Part shown: piece after piece, positions 28,563-38,065 of the stretch
How the letters are laid out: each line of letters starts with the position of its first letter
How positions within the stretch are numbered: position 1 is the stretch's first letter
DNA from: Actimicrobium sp. CCC2.4
GTDB taxonomy: Bacteria; Pseudomonadota; Gammaproteobacteria; Burkholderiales; Burkholderiaceae_D
Assembly (NCBI RefSeq): GCF_034347385.1
Contig: NZ_CP133777.1
Span: 2,108,001 to 2,172,000 of the forward strand
Direction of reading: 5' to 3'
DNA length: 64,000 nucleotides
Notes under the pieces: generated by a model
The model's database searches: none
Told to the model about the DNA's origin: nothing
Seen by the model: only the letters and a program-made list of their open reading frames with translations
Translations under genes and position numbers: made by a program

Positions 28563-30236
28563 TCAGTGATCGGCAGCGTAGATGTCGTTGTCCTTGGTTT
28601 CTTTGACAAACAGCATGCCGATGACAAAACAGACGGCGGCGATGACGATCGGATACCAGAGGCCGTAGTAAATGTCGCCCTTGTAGGCGACCAGCGCGAA
28701 CGCCGTGGTTGGCAGCAAACCACCAAACCAGCCGTTACCGATGTGATACGGCAGCGACATCGACGTGTAGCGGATGCGGGTCGGGAACATCTCGACGAGC
28801 ATCGCGGCGATCGGGCCGTAGACCATCGTCACGTAGATCACCAGGATGGTCAGCAGCAACAGCACCATCGGTTTGTTGATCTGATCCGGATCGGCCTTGG
28901 TCGGATAACCGGCGGCCTTGATGGCGTCGCCCATTTCTTTCTTGAAGGCCTTGTCCTTGGCGGCAGCATCTTCTTTCGACAAGCCGACAGCGTCGTAACT
29001 CTGGATTACTTTATCGCCGATTTTTACCGAGGCCAGCGATCCGGCCGGTCCTTCCACATTGCTGTAGTTGACCGAAGCATTGGCCAGTACGGTGCGCGAA
29101 ATATCGCACGATGAAGTGAACTTCTTGGTGCCGGTCGGGTTGAACAGGAATTGGCATGTCGATTGGTCGGCAGTAACAACCACCGGTGACTTGGTCAACG
29201 CCGCTTCGAGCGCCGGATTGGCGAAGTGAGTGAGGCCGCTAAACAAAGGAAAGTAAGTCAGCGCCGCAATCAGCATGCCGCCCATGATGATCGGCTTGCG
29301 GCCGATCTTGTCCGACAGCGAACCGAAGAGCAGGAAGAATGGCGTGCCGATCAGCAGCGAGGCGGCGATCAGGATGTTGGCGGTAGAGCCATCGACCTTC
29401 AGCGTTTGCGTCAGGAAGAACAGCGCATAGAACTGGCCGGTGTACCAGACCACGGCCTGGCCGGCGGTCAGGCCGATCAGCGCGAGGATCACGATCTTCA
29501 GGTTTTTCCATTGGCCGAAGGCTTCCGACAGCGGTGCCTTCGACGTCTTGCCCTCGGCTTTCATGCGGGCAAACGCCGGCGATTCACTCATTGACAAACG
29601 AATCCAGACCGACACTGCCAGCAGGAACACTGACAGCAGGAACGGAATGCGCCAGCCCCATTCGCCGAAGGCGGTTTCGCCCATCGCGGTACGGGTACCG
29701 AGGATCACCAGCAGTGACAGGAACAGGCCCAGCGTGGCAGTCGTCTGGATCCACGCAGTGAAGGCACCGCGCTTGTGGTCCGGTGCATGCTCGGCGACAT
29801 AAGTCGCAGCACCGCCGTATTCGCCGCCGAGCGCAAGGCCCTGGACGATACGCAGCGTGACCAGAATGATTGGTGCAGCAATCCCGATCGAAGCATAGTT
29901 CGGCAGAATACCCACCAGGAAGGTCGATGCACCCATCAGTACGATGGTGACGAGGAAGGTGTACTTGCGGCCGATCATGTCACCGAGGCGACCGAACACG
30001 AGTGCGCCGAACGGCCGCACGATGAAACCGGCAGCAAAGGCCAGCAGCGCAAAAATGAAGGCGGTATTTGGATCGGTGCCGGCAAAGAATTGCTTGGCAA
30101 TGATGGCGGCGAGTGAGCCGTACAAATAGAAGTCGTACCATTCGAAAACGGTGCCGAGCGACGAGGCAAAAATCACCTTGCGCTCCTCTGGAGTAATTTT
30201 GTGTGATGCCTGTGATGCCGGTGATGCTGTAGCCAT
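28563..30236 (-). CDS. MFS transporter, metabolite:H+ symporter (MHS) family
   Basis: A 557-residue major facilitator with 12 predicted membrane helices. Family motifs are GTVFEWYDFYLYGSLAAIIA, FGRLGDMIGRKYTF (loop 2-3), GLALGGEYGGAATYVAEHAP and LSDKIGRKPIIMGG (loop 8-9). About 90 extra residues (roughly 345-440) form a soluble insert between helices 9 and 10, with three cysteines (QSTCQFLF, SSCDIS) and a Lys/Ala-rich helix. This version is known in betaproteobacterial MHS transporters. The start at 30236 is preferred because GGAGAC lies just upstream; an ATG 12 bases earlier is the alternative. It is divergent from the acyl-CoA cluster and may import its substrate. Confidence 0.9.
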   Translation of the reverse strand: MATASPASQASHKITPEERKVIFASSLGTVFEWYDFYLYGSLAAIIAKQFFAGTDPNTAFIFALLAFAAGFIVRPFGALVFGRLGDMIGRKYTFLVTIVLMGASTFLVGILPNYASIGIAAPIILVTLRIVQGLALGGEYGGAATYVAEHAPDHKRGAFTAWIQTTATLGLFLSLLVILGTRTAMGETAFGEWGWRIPFLLSVFLLAVSVWIRLSMSESPAFARMKAEGKTSKAPLSEAFGQWKNLKIVILALIGLTAGQAVVWYTGQFYALFFLTQTLKVDGSTANILIAASLLIGTPFFLLFGSLSDKIGRKPIIMGGMLIAALTYFPLFSGLTHFANPALEAALTKSPVVVTADQSTCQFLFNPTGTKKFTSSCDISRTVLANASVNYSNVEGPAGSLASVKIGDKVIQSYDAVGLSKEDAAAKDKAFKKEMGDAIKAAGYPTKADPDQINKPMVLLLLTILVIYVTMVYGPIAAMLVEMFPTRIRYTSMSLPYHIGNGWFGGLLPTTAFALVAYKGDIYYGLWYPIVIAAVCFVIGMLFVKETKDNDIYAADH

Positions 30237-30490
30237 GGTTGTCTCCATATGGTCTGTTTAGTATCGTTGTGCGCTTGGCGGCTGCGCACTGGGTGTGACG
30301 ACTGCGATGCTGTTCTGGAGTGTGCAATGCAAAACTTACGGGATTCTTGCAGCACCATCACCACTGGCTTTTGGCGTTGGCGGCAGTGGAATAATTTTGC
30401 GAACGACCGTACTTAATCATGCTATTCTCGTTTCCCGTTGCAGTACCAGTCCGAGCGACAGCCCGCCCCAATCCCATTCAGGAGACCCAA

Positions 30491-31669
30491 ATGACCGACG
30501 CAGTCATCGTATCTACCGCACGTACCGCACTCGCCAAATCCTGGAAAGGTGCTTTTAATATGACCCACGGCGCGACGCTGGGCGGTCATGCGCTCCAGCA
30601 CGCGATCGCGCGCGCCGGCATTGACGCCGGCGAGATCGAAGACGTGATCATCGGTTGTGCGACGCCTGAAGGCGCCACCGGCAGCAATATCGCGCGTCAG
30701 ATTGCCTTGCGTGCCGGCTGCCCGGTCACCACCGGCGGCATGACGATTAACCGCTTTTGCTCGTCGGGCCTGCAAACCATCGCCACCGCGGCCCAGCGCA
30801 TCATTGCCGGCGAAGGCGATATCTACGCCGCCGGCGGAGTCGAGTCGATCTCGTGTGTCCAGCAGGAAGCCAATACCCACATGCTGCGCGAAGTCTGGCT
30901 GCAGCAAAACAAGCCGGAGGTGTACTGGCCGATGTTGCAAACCGCCGAGACCGTGGCCAAGCGCTACAACATCAGCCGCGAGCGCCAGGATGCCTACGGT
31001 GCGCAGAGCCAGCAGCGTGCCCATGCCGCCATGTTGGCCGGCAAGTTCGATACCGAAATCGCGCCGATGACGACGATCATGGGCGTCGCCGACAAGGCCA
31101 CCGGCATGCTGGTCAGCCGCGAGGTGACGATCTCGGCCGACGAAGGCATCCGTGCCGACACGACCTACGAAGCCGTCTCGAAGATCCGCAGCGCAGTTCC
31201 CGGCGGCGTCATCTCGGCCGGTAATGCCAGCCAGTTTTCGGATGGCGCGTCGGTTGCCGTGGTCATGAACAGCAAGGTTGCCGAAGCGCGTGGCCTGACC
31301 CCGCTGGGCATTTATCGCGGCTTCGCCATCGCCGGTTGCGAGCCTGATGAAATGGGCATCGGCCCGGTTTATGCGATTCCAAAGCTGCTGAAAAAAGCCG
31401 GCCTGAAAGTCGAAGATATCGGCCTGTGGGAACTCAATGAAGCGTTTGCCGTGCAGGTGCTGTATTGCGCCGACACGCTGGGCATCCCGCTGGACCGCCT
31501 CAATGTCAACGGCGGCGCGATTGCCGTCGGCCATCCGTACGGCGTGTCGGGCGCACGCCTGACCGGCCATGCGCTGATCGAAGGCAAGCGCCGTGGCGTC
31601 AAGTATGTCGTCGTGACGATGTGCATCGGCGGCGGGCAGGGCGCAGCTGGCCTGTTCGAAGTGATCTGA
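30491..31669 (+). CDS. Acetyl-CoA C-acyltransferase (thiolase)
   Basis: A 392-residue thiolase. The nucleophile Cys90 (NRFCSSGLQ), His348 ([16 protein letters not shown]) and the second cysteine Cys378 (TMCIGGGQG) match the classical catalytic residues. The ATG at 30491 follows AGGAGACCC; upstream open codons are rejected. It opens a nine-gene plus-strand cluster (acyl-CoA dehydrogenase, SDRs, thioesterase, oxidoreductase, GST, hydrolase), so degradative thiolysis of a 3-ketoacyl-CoA is the likely role. The last codons and the stop are repeated by a short tandem duplication. Confidence 0.94.
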   Translation: MTDAVIVSTARTALAKSWKGAFNMTHGATLGGHALQHAIARAGIDAGEIEDVIIGCATPEGATGSNIARQIALRAGCPVTTGGMTINRFCSSGLQTIATAAQRIIAGEGDIYAAGGVESISCVQQEANTHMLREVWLQQNKPEVYWPMLQTAETVAKRYNISRERQDAYGAQSQQRAHAAMLAGKFDTEIAPMTTIMGVADKATGMLVSREVTISADEGIRADTTYEAVSKIRSAVPGGVISAGNASQFSDGASVAVVMNSKVAEARGLTPLGIYRGFAIAGCEPDEMGIGPVYAIPKLLKKAGLKVEDIGLWELNEAFAVQVLYCADTLGIPLDRLNVNGGAIAVGHPYGVSGARLTGHALIEGKRRGVKYVVVTMCIGGGQGAAGLFEVI

Positions 31670-31683
31670 TCGAAGTAATCTGA
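31656..31683. repeat. 14-base tandem duplication over the thiolase stop codon
   Basis: TCGAAGTGATCTGA (31656-31669) is followed directly by TCGAAGTAATCTGA (31670-31683), one mismatch. The unit contains the last four codons and the TGA of the thiolase gene, so the second copy is a non-coding echo. Confidence 0.9.
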
Positions 31684-31748
31684 CTGTAAAACCGGTTCGG
31701 TTGTGCGCGATTCGATCGCGTGCAATCGATCCCTTGCCGGAGCTCCCG

Positions 31749-33563
31749 ATGCAATCCAAGATTTTGTCCCGTCGCGATCTCGACTTCCTGCTCTACGAGT
31801 GGCTGCATGTCGAGAAGCTGGCCGAGCGCGCGCGCTTTGCCGATCATTCCGCCGATACTTTCAATGCCGCCATCGATACCTGCGAGCGCATCGCGGTCGA
31901 CCTGTTCGCACCGCACAACAAAAAAAGCGACCAGAACGAACCGCACTTTGATGGCAGCGCCGTCCACATGATCGGCGATGTCAAGGTCGCGCTCGATGCC
32001 TTCAGCGCCGCCGGTCTGATGGCCGCCGGCCAGGACTTCGACAACGGCGGCATGCAGCTGCCGTGCGTGGTCGAGAAAGCCGGCTTCGCGTATTTCAAAG
32101 GTGCCAATGTCGGCACTTCGTCATACCCGTTCCTGACCATCGGCAATGCCAACACGCTGATGAAATGCGGCACGCCCGAGCAGATCGACACCTTCGTCAA
32201 GCCGATGCTGAGCGGCCGGTTTTTCGGCACGATGTGCCTGTCCGAACCGCAGGCCGGTTCCAGCCTGTCGGACATCGTCACCCGCGCCGAGCCGCAAGCC
32301 GATGGTACGTACCGGCTGACCGGCAACAAGATGTGGATCTCGGCCGGTGAACACGAACTGGCCGAGAACATCGTCCATCTGGTGCTGGCCAAAGTGCCGG
32401 GTCCGGATGGCAAGCTGATCCCCGGCGTGAAAGGCATCTCGCTGTTCATCGTCCCTAAAAAACTGGTGAACGCCGATGGCACGTCGGGCGAGCGCAACGA
32501 TGTCGTGCTGGCCGGCCTGAACCACAAGATGGGCTATCGCGGTACCACCAATTGCCTGCTCAATTTTGGCGAAGGCAAGTTCACGCCGCAGGGCAAGGCC
32601 GGTGCAATCGGCTATCTGGTCGGCACGGTGCACAAGGGCCTGGCCAACATGTTCCACATGATGAACGAAGCCCGCATCGGCGTCGGCCTCGGCGCGGTGA
32701 TGTTGGGGTACACCGGTTATCTGCATGCGCTCGATTACGCCCGCAACCGTCCGCAAGGCCGTGCGCCGCAAGCCAAAGATCCGGCCATGCCGCAGTTGCC
32801 TATCATCGAACACACCGACGTGCGGCGCATGCTGCTGGCCCAGAAATCGTATGTCGAAGGCGGGCTGGCGCTGGCGCTGTATTGCTCGAAACTGGTCGAT
32901 GACGAGCGCACGGCCACCCCCGAAGAACGCAAGCGCGCCACGCTGCTGCTCGACATCCTCACGCCGATTGCCAAGTCGTGGCCGTCGCAGTGGTGCCTCG
33001 AAGCGAACAACCTGGCCATCCAGGTCCATGGCGGCTACGGTTACACGCGCGAGTACAACGTCGAACAGTTTTATCGCGACAACCGGCTCAACCCGATCCA
33101 CGAGGGCACGCACGGCATTCAGGGACTCGACCTGCTCGGGCGCAAGGTGGCGATGCAGGATGGTGCGGCGCTGCATGCGCTGTGCGCTGAAATTCACCAG
33201 ACCGTCGAACGCGCGATGGCCGTGCCATCGCTGGCCGTACATGCCAGCGCGCTGGATGCGGCATGGCAGCGCATCGTCGCCGTCACGCGCACGCTGCACG
33301 AAGCCGGTGACCTGAACCGGACACTGGCCAATGCCTCGCTGTATCTCGAAGCATTCGGTCATGCGGTGGTGGCGTGGATCTGGCTTGAACAGGCTTTGCT
33401 GGCCGTCGGCAAGGACAGTTCTCACGATGCTGATTTCTACAAGGGTAAACTGCAGGCCTGCCTGTACTTTTACCAATGGGAGCTGCCGAAGATTGATGCG
33501 CAACTCGATCTGCTGGCCAGCCTCGATACGACCACGCTCGACATGCAGGACGCTTGGTTCTAG
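31749..33563 (+). CDS. Acyl-CoA dehydrogenase, large C-terminal-domain type (DmdC-like)
   Basis: A 604-residue FAD enzyme, much longer than the usual 380. The N-terminal, middle (MCLSEPQAGSSLSDIVTRA, KMWISAGEH) and C-terminal (VHGGYGYTREYNVEQFYRDNRLNPIHEGTHGIQGLDLLGRK) acyl-CoA dehydrogenase domains are followed by about 120 extra residues, as in 3-methylmercaptopropionyl-CoA dehydrogenase-like proteins. The catalytic base is expected to be the Glu in HEGT. The ATG at 31749 is favoured over an upstream start. It would perform the alpha-beta dehydrogenation in the pathway served by the adjacent thiolase; the acyl substrate is not deducible. Confidence 0.93.
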   Translation: MQSKILSRRDLDFLLYEWLHVEKLAERARFADHSADTFNAAIDTCERIAVDLFAPHNKKSDQNEPHFDGSAVHMIGDVKVALDAFSAAGLMAAGQDFDNGGMQLPCVVEKAGFAYFKGANVGTSSYPFLTIGNANTLMKCGTPEQIDTFVKPMLSGRFFGTMCLSEPQAGSSLSDIVTRAEPQADGTYRLTGNKMWISAGEHELAENIVHLVLAKVPGPDGKLIPGVKGISLFIVPKKLVNADGTSGERNDVVLAGLNHKMGYRGTTNCLLNFGEGKFTPQGKAGAIGYLVGTVHKGLANMFHMMNEARIGVGLGAVMLGYTGYLHALDYARNRPQGRAPQAKDPAMPQLPIIEHTDVRRMLLAQKSYVEGGLALALYCSKLVDDERTATPEERKRATLLLDILTPIAKSWPSQWCLEANNLAIQVHGGYGYTREYNVEQFYRDNRLNPIHEGTHGIQGLDLLGRKVAMQDGAALHALCAEIHQTVERAMAVPSLAVHASALDAAWQRIVAVTRTLHEAGDLNRTLANASLYLEAFGHAVVAWIWLEQALLAVGKDSSHDADFYKGKLQACLYFYQWELPKIDAQLDLLASLDTTTLDMQDAWF

Positions 33564-33574
33564 TTAGGAAAAAA

Positions 33575-33901
33575 ATGATCAAGCACATCGTCATGTGGAC
33601 CCTCAAGGACGAGGCCGAAGGGGCCGACAAAGCCACCAACCTGCTCAAAATGCAGGCACTGCTGGAGAGCTGCAAGGACATCGTTCCCGGCATCCTGAAG
33701 TTCGAGGTCTCGCTGGCCCAGCCTGGTCTGGAATGCACCTGCGACATCGTGCTGTATTCCGAATTTGATACCGCTCACGCACTCGATGACTACCAGCACC
33801 ACCCGCTGCATGTCGCCACCAAGCCCTTCATCGGCGCGGTGCGCGCCACGCGGCATTGCATGGACATGCTGGTGGAAGCGCCGGTGACGTCGTCCCTGTA
33901 A
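33575..33901 (+). CDS. Dabb family (stress-responsive A/B barrel) protein
   Basis: A 108-residue dimeric alpha-beta barrel protein. The start MIKHIVMWTLKDEAEG and the central EVSLAQPGLECTCDIVLYSEFDTAHALDDYQHHPLHV with the terminal HHPLHVATKPFI are typical of the Dabb domain. ATG 33575 lies nine bases after the acyl-CoA dehydrogenase stop with AGGAA upstream. In such clusters Dabb proteins are small accessory enzymes or chaperones; the role is unknown. Confidence 0.88.
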   Translation: MIKHIVMWTLKDEAEGADKATNLLKMQALLESCKDIVPGILKFEVSLAQPGLECTCDIVLYSEFDTAHALDDYQHHPLHVATKPFIGAVRATRHCMDMLVEAPVTSSL

Positions 33902-33944
33902 TCGCAGATTTTTTAAACCACAACCATAACAATTCGGAGACCGC

Positions 33945-34724
33945 ATGCGCACACCCCAGCAACTGTTCAACCTCGACGGCAAGACCGCACTGGTCACCGG
34001 CGGTTCCCGCGGCCTCGGCCTGCAAATTGCCGAAGCACTCGGCCAGCAGGGCGCACGCATCGTGCTGTCGGCCCGCAAGCAAACCGAACTTGATGAGGCC
34101 GTCGCGCATCTCAAAAGCCTGGGTATCGATGCCTCCGCTGTTGCCGCCGATCTATCGCAGGAAGCGGCTGTTGATGCGCTCGTCACCGAAACACTGAGCC
34201 GCCTCGGTCACATCGACATCCTCGTCAACAACGCCGGCGCGACCTGGGGCGCACCGGCCGAAGACCATCCGGTCGAGGCCTGGGACAAGGTCATGAACTT
34301 GAACATCCGCAGCATCTTCCTGATTTCGCAAGCCGTCGGCAAACGCTCGATGATCCCGCGCCAATACGGCCGCATCATCAACGTCGCGTCGATCGCCGGC
34401 TTGTCCGGTAATCCGCCGGGCATGCAGACCATCGCGTACAACACGTCCAAAGGTGCAGTGGTCAACTTCACCCGCACGCTGGCCGGTGAATGGGGTCAGT
34501 ACGGCATCACCGTCAATGCACTGGCACCGGGATTTTTCCCGTCGAAGATGACCAAGGGTTTGCTGGCCACGTTGGGCAAGGACGAACTGGCCAGCCACGC
34601 GCCGCTGAACCGGCTTGGCGACGACGAAGATTTGAAAGGTGCGGCCGTGCTGTTTGCGTCCGACGCCAGCAAGCACATCACCGGCCAGATTCTGGCGGTC
34701 GATGGCGGCGTGTCGGCAGTCTGA
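33945..34724 (+). CDS. SDR-family oxidoreductase (first of two)
   Basis: A 259-residue NAD(P)-dependent short-chain dehydrogenase with cofactor motif TGGSRGLG, NNAG structural motif and active-site YNTSK (preceded by the catalytic Ser in NVASIAGLSG). C-terminal GQILAVDGGVS is typical of 3-ketoacyl or 3-hydroxyacyl reductases. The stop overlaps the thioesterase ATG (TGATG). Likely hydroxyacyl or ketoacyl oxidoreduction within the cluster. Confidence 0.92.
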   Translation: MRTPQQLFNLDGKTALVTGGSRGLGLQIAEALGQQGARIVLSARKQTELDEAVAHLKSLGIDASAVAADLSQEAAVDALVTETLSRLGHIDILVNNAGATWGAPAEDHPVEAWDKVMNLNIRSIFLISQAVGKRSMIPRQYGRIINVASIAGLSGNPPGMQTIAYNTSKGAVVNFTRTLAGEWGQYGITVNALAPGFFPSKMTKGLLATLGKDELASHAPLNRLGDDEDLKGAAVLFASDASKHITGQILAVDGGVSAV

Positions 34725-35167
34725 TGGACTGGACGGTCGCCAAGCCGTTTCCAAACACGATCCCGTTTCTGACTGAAATGGGCGTCGAGTTCCTCGGTGC
34801 GATCGATGGCGAGGCGCGCGTTGCGCTGACCCTCGGCACGCGTCACATGAACAGCTGGCAGGTCGGTCATGGCGGCGTCACGATGACCTTGCTCGATGTG
34901 GTCATGGCGCTGGCCGGACGTTCGCTCGATCCGGAAGCCAGCGGCGCTGTCACGGTCGACATGCACACCAGTTTTTTGCAACCGGCCGGTCATCCGGGCA
35001 GCCGCATCATTGCCATCGGCCGGGCCAGCCATCGCGCCACCACGCTGGTATTTTGCGAGGGCGAAGTGCGCAATGGCGACCTGCTGGTCGCGCGCGCGAT
35101 GGGCACCTTCAAATTCCTCAAGCGGCGCGCCGCCGGCCGCAAGCTTGATCACACATCCATTCCCTGA
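34724..35167 (+). CDS. PaaI-like hotdog-fold thioesterase
   Basis: A 147-residue hotdog-fold protein. The helix GHGGVTMTLLDVVMALAGRS with the preceding HMNSWQVGHGG and the strand AVTVDMHTSFLQPA match PaaI-type acyl-CoA thioesterases; the Asp in LLDVVM is the likely catalytic residue. It is translationally coupled to the SDR gene and would release CoA from dead-end or product acyl-CoAs of the pathway. Confidence 0.9.
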   Translation: MDWTVAKPFPNTIPFLTEMGVEFLGAIDGEARVALTLGTRHMNSWQVGHGGVTMTLLDVVMALAGRSLDPEASGAVTVDMHTSFLQPAGHPGSRIIAIGRASHRATTLVFCEGEVRNGDLLVARAMGTFKFLKRRAAGRKLDHTSIP

Positions 35168-35181
35168 ACAAGGAGTCCAGC

Positions 35182-36177
35182 ATGACTACTACCCGTCAGA
35201 TCGTCCTCGCTTCCCGTCCATCCGGCCACGTCAGCGCCGATAATTTCCGGCTTGAAGAAGTCGCCGTGCCGGTCATCGTTGATGGCCAGGTACTGATCCG
35301 CAATCACTATCTGTCGCTCGATCCGTACATGCGCGGTCGCATGGAAGACAGCAAGAGCTACGCCGAACCGCAAGCCATCGGCACCGTCATGATAGGCGGC
35401 ACCGTCGGCGAAATCGTCGAGAGCAGGAACCCGAAATTCGCGGTCGGCGATAAGGTCGTCGGCGGCTCCGGCTGGGCCGAGATGACGGTCTCCGATGGCC
35501 AGATGTTGCGCAAGGTTGATACCACCCACATCCCGCTGTCGGCGTATCTGGGTTCGGTCGGCATGCCCGGCATGACCGCCTGGTTCGGCCTGACACAAAT
35601 CATGCAACCGAAGGCGGGTGAGACCATCGTGGTCTCGGCGGCCAGCGGTGCGGTCGGCAGCGTGGTCGGCCAGCTCGCCAAATTGCGTGGATGCCGCGCC
35701 GTCGGCATTGCCGGTGGCCCGGAAAAATGCGCGTATGTGGTCAAGGAACTCGGCTTCGATGCCTGCGTCGATTACAAGTCGCCGAGCTTTGTCGCGGACC
35801 TGGCTGCAGCGACGCCGGATGGCATCGATGCGATTTTCGAGAACGTCGGCGGCGTGGTCTTCGATACCGCACTGGCGCGCATGAATGCGTTTGGCCGGAT
35901 CGCGGTCTGCGGTCTGATCGCCGGCTACAACGGCGAACCGATGGTGCTCAATAACGTGCGCATGATCCTGACGATGCGCCTGACGATACGCGGCTTCATC
36001 GTCTCCGAGCACATCGACCTGTGGCCTGAAGGCTTGAAAGAACTCGGCACGCTGGTCGCCACCGGCAAGCTGAAATTCCGTGAATCGGTGGCCCAGGGAT
36101 TGGACGCCGCACCGGAAGCTTTCATGGGTCTGCTCAAGGGCAAGAACTTCGGCAAGCAGCTGGTCAAGCTGATCTGA
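35182..36177 (+). CDS. NADP-dependent medium-chain oxidoreductase (CurA-like alkenal/one reductase)
   Basis: A 331-residue zinc-free medium-chain dehydrogenase/reductase. The N-terminus (RQIVLASRPSGHVSADNFRLEEVAVP), LSLDPYMRGRM and the Rossmann motif VSAASGAVGSVVGQLAKLRGCR are typical of prostaglandin reductase/CurA enzymes that reduce conjugated double bonds. It begins 14 bases after the thioesterase gene with AAGGAG. It may reduce an enone or enal intermediate of the cluster. Confidence 0.92.
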   Translation: MTTTRQIVLASRPSGHVSADNFRLEEVAVPVIVDGQVLIRNHYLSLDPYMRGRMEDSKSYAEPQAIGTVMIGGTVGEIVESRNPKFAVGDKVVGGSGWAEMTVSDGQMLRKVDTTHIPLSAYLGSVGMPGMTAWFGLTQIMQPKAGETIVVSAASGAVGSVVGQLAKLRGCRAVGIAGGPEKCAYVVKELGFDACVDYKSPSFVADLAAATPDGIDAIFENVGGVVFDTALARMNAFGRIAVCGLIAGYNGEPMVLNNVRMILTMRLTIRGFIVSEHIDLWPEGLKELGTLVATGKLKFRESVAQGLDAAPEAFMGLLKGKNFGKQLVKLI

Positions 36178-36205
36178 TCTTTTCCCTTAGCCTTTGGAGA
36201 ACGCC

Positions 36206-37123
36206 ATGTCCGACCTGATCCTGCACCACTATCCGACGTCCCCGTTTGCAGAAAAAATCCGCCTGATCCTGGGCCATAAACAGCTGGCCTGGAAATCGGT
36301 ATTGATCCCGGTGATCATGCCCAAGCCCGATGTGGTGGCGCTGACCGGCGGCTATCGCCGCACGCCGCTGCTGCAGATCGGCGCTGACGTGTATTGCGAC
36401 ACCGCGCTGATCGCTGATGTGCTGGAGCGGCGCGCACCGACGCCGTCGCTGTTCCCGCACGAGCGCACCGGGCTGATCCGCACGGTGGCGCAATGGGCTG
36501 ACAGCACGCTGTTCTGGACCGCGATCGCGTATGCGTTCCAGCCGGCCGGCATGCAGGCCATGTTCGGTAAGCTGCCGCCGGAGCACCTGCAAGCCTTCGG
36601 TGCCGACCGTGCCGCGATGCGCGGCAATGCGCCACGCATGCCGGTTGCGGAAGCCACGGCCAACCTGACCGAGTACATCGACCGGCTGGAGAACATGCTG
36701 GCCGATGGCAAGCCGTATCTGTTCGGTGCGCTGCCAGGGCTGGCCGATTTTTCGGTCTATCACCCGGTCTGGTATGTCAGCCGTGTGCAGGGTCTGTCGA
36801 CCATCCTGGAGCGGGCGCCGAAGCTGCTGGCCTGGCTGGCACGGATGACGGCCATCGGTCATGGCACTGCTGAAAAAATCAGCAGCGCGGATGCGATCAA
36901 TATCTGCCGCGACAGCACGCCGCTGGCGCTGGAGACGGCTGTCATTGACCTGCACGACATCGCCCTTGGCGAGCGCGTGACGATCACGCCGACCGACTAT
37001 GCGCTCGATCCGGTCGAGGGCGAACTGGTGCTGGCCAGCGCCACCGAACTGGCGGTGCGCCGGCACGACGAGCGGGCCGGCACGGTCACCGTGCACTTCC
37101 CGCGCAATGGTTATCAACTGTAA
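36206..37123 (+). CDS. Glutathione S-transferase-like protein with C-terminal extension
   Basis: A 305-residue protein. Residues 1-80 form the thioredoxin-like GST domain (LILHHYPTSPFAEKIRLILGHKQLAW, then a Pro before LLQ: RRTPLLQI, and DTALIADVLE in the glutathione site). Residues about 90-215 are the all-helical domain (GALPGLADFSVYHPVWYV). About 85 further residues (from 220) are beyond the usual GST length and look like a small beta-rich domain. ATG 36206 has TTTGGAGA upstream. It sits in the catabolic cluster, possibly detoxifying electrophilic intermediates. Confidence 0.85.
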   Translation: MSDLILHHYPTSPFAEKIRLILGHKQLAWKSVLIPVIMPKPDVVALTGGYRRTPLLQIGADVYCDTALIADVLERRAPTPSLFPHERTGLIRTVAQWADSTLFWTAIAYAFQPAGMQAMFGKLPPEHLQAFGADRAAMRGNAPRMPVAEATANLTEYIDRLENMLADGKPYLFGALPGLADFSVYHPVWYVSRVQGLSTILERAPKLLAWLARMTAIGHGTAEKISSADAINICRDSTPLALETAVIDLHDIALGERVTITPTDYALDPVEGELVLASATELAVRRHDERAGTVTVHFPRNGYQL

Positions 37124-37154
37124 AAAGTCGCATAAAAAAACCACCGGAGACAGC

Positions 37155-38063
37155 ATGAAAAATTTTACTAACCGGATCGCCGTCATCACCGGCGGTGCCA
37201 GCGGCTTCGGCCGTGAATTCGCACTGATCGGTGCCCGCCTGGGCATGAAGCTGATGCTGGCCGATGTGCAGCAGGATGCCCTCGATAGTGTCAAGGCCGA
37301 ACTCGAAGCACTCGGTGCCGAGGTGCTGGCCGTGCGTTGCGACGTGCGTCATGCCGACCAGATTCAGGCGTTGGCCGATGCGACGATGGCGCGCTTTGGC
37401 GCGGTCCATCTGCTGTTCAATAATGCCGGTGTCGGCTCGGGCGGACTGGTCTGGGAAAACACCCAGGCCGACTGGGAATGGGTGCTGGGCGTGAACCTGT
37501 GGGGTGTCATCCATGGCGTGCGCATCTTCACGCCACTGATGCTCGAATGCGCCAAGGCGGACCCCGAGTACGAAGGCCACATCGTCAATACCGCCTCGAT
37601 GGCCGGCTTGCTCAATGCGCCGACGATGGGTGTGTATAACGTCTCCAAGCATGCGGTGGTATCGCTGACCGAGTCGTTGTATCAGGACTTGCGACTGGTC
37701 GACGCACCGATCAGCGCGTCGGTGCTGTGCCCGTATTTTGTGCCGACCGGGATTTCGCAATCGCATCGCAACCGGCCAGACGATGTCGCCAATGCGGCGC
37801 GCCCGACCATCAGCCAGCTGGCGGCACAAGCCATGTCGGACAAGGCGGTCAGTTCCGGTAAAGTCAGCGCGGCAGCAGTGGCCGAGATGACTTTTGCGGC
37901 AATCGGCAGCGACCAGTTCTATGTGTATTCGCATCCGCAAGCGCTCGGCCATGTGCAAAAACGCATGGAAGAAATCATCACGCAAACTAATCCGGGCGAC
38001 CCGTATGCCGGTGCCGAACATGTGCGTGAGATGCTGCAGGCAAAGCTGAAAGCCGGCGCGTAA
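37155..38063 (+). CDS. SDR-family oxidoreductase (second of two)
   Basis: A 302-residue short-chain dehydrogenase with TGGASGFG cofactor loop, NNAG, catalytic Ser in VNTASMAGLLNAP and YNVSKHAV. It is longer than the first SDR by a C-terminal tail (about residues 255-302). It starts after CCGGAGA and ends two bases before the hydrolase gene. Its substrate is not deducible; its size class resembles proteins annotated as SDR oxidoreductases in sterol or fatty-alcohol pathways. Confidence 0.9.
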   Translation: MKNFTNRIAVITGGASGFGREFALIGARLGMKLMLADVQQDALDSVKAELEALGAEVLAVRCDVRHADQIQALADATMARFGAVHLLFNNAGVGSGGLVWENTQADWEWVLGVNLWGVIHGVRIFTPLMLECAKADPEYEGHIVNTASMAGLLNAPTMGVYNVSKHAVVSLTESLYQDLRLVDAPISASVLCPYFVPTGISQSHRNRPDDVANAARPTISQLAAQAMSDKAVSSGKVSAAAVAEMTFAAIGSDQFYVYSHPQALGHVQKRMEEIITQTNPGDPYAGAEHVREMLQAKLKAGA

Positions 38064-38065
38064 TC

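Noticed and set aside
30422-31759. A 445-codon minus-strand frame antisense to the thiolase
   Set aside because: The thiolase catalytic residues are all on the plus strand. The antisense frame is an artefact of high GC.
32121-33503. A 460-codon minus-strand frame antisense to the acyl-CoA dehydrogenase
   Set aside because: Same reasoning: no motifs, while the plus strand shows complete acyl-CoA dehydrogenase motifs.
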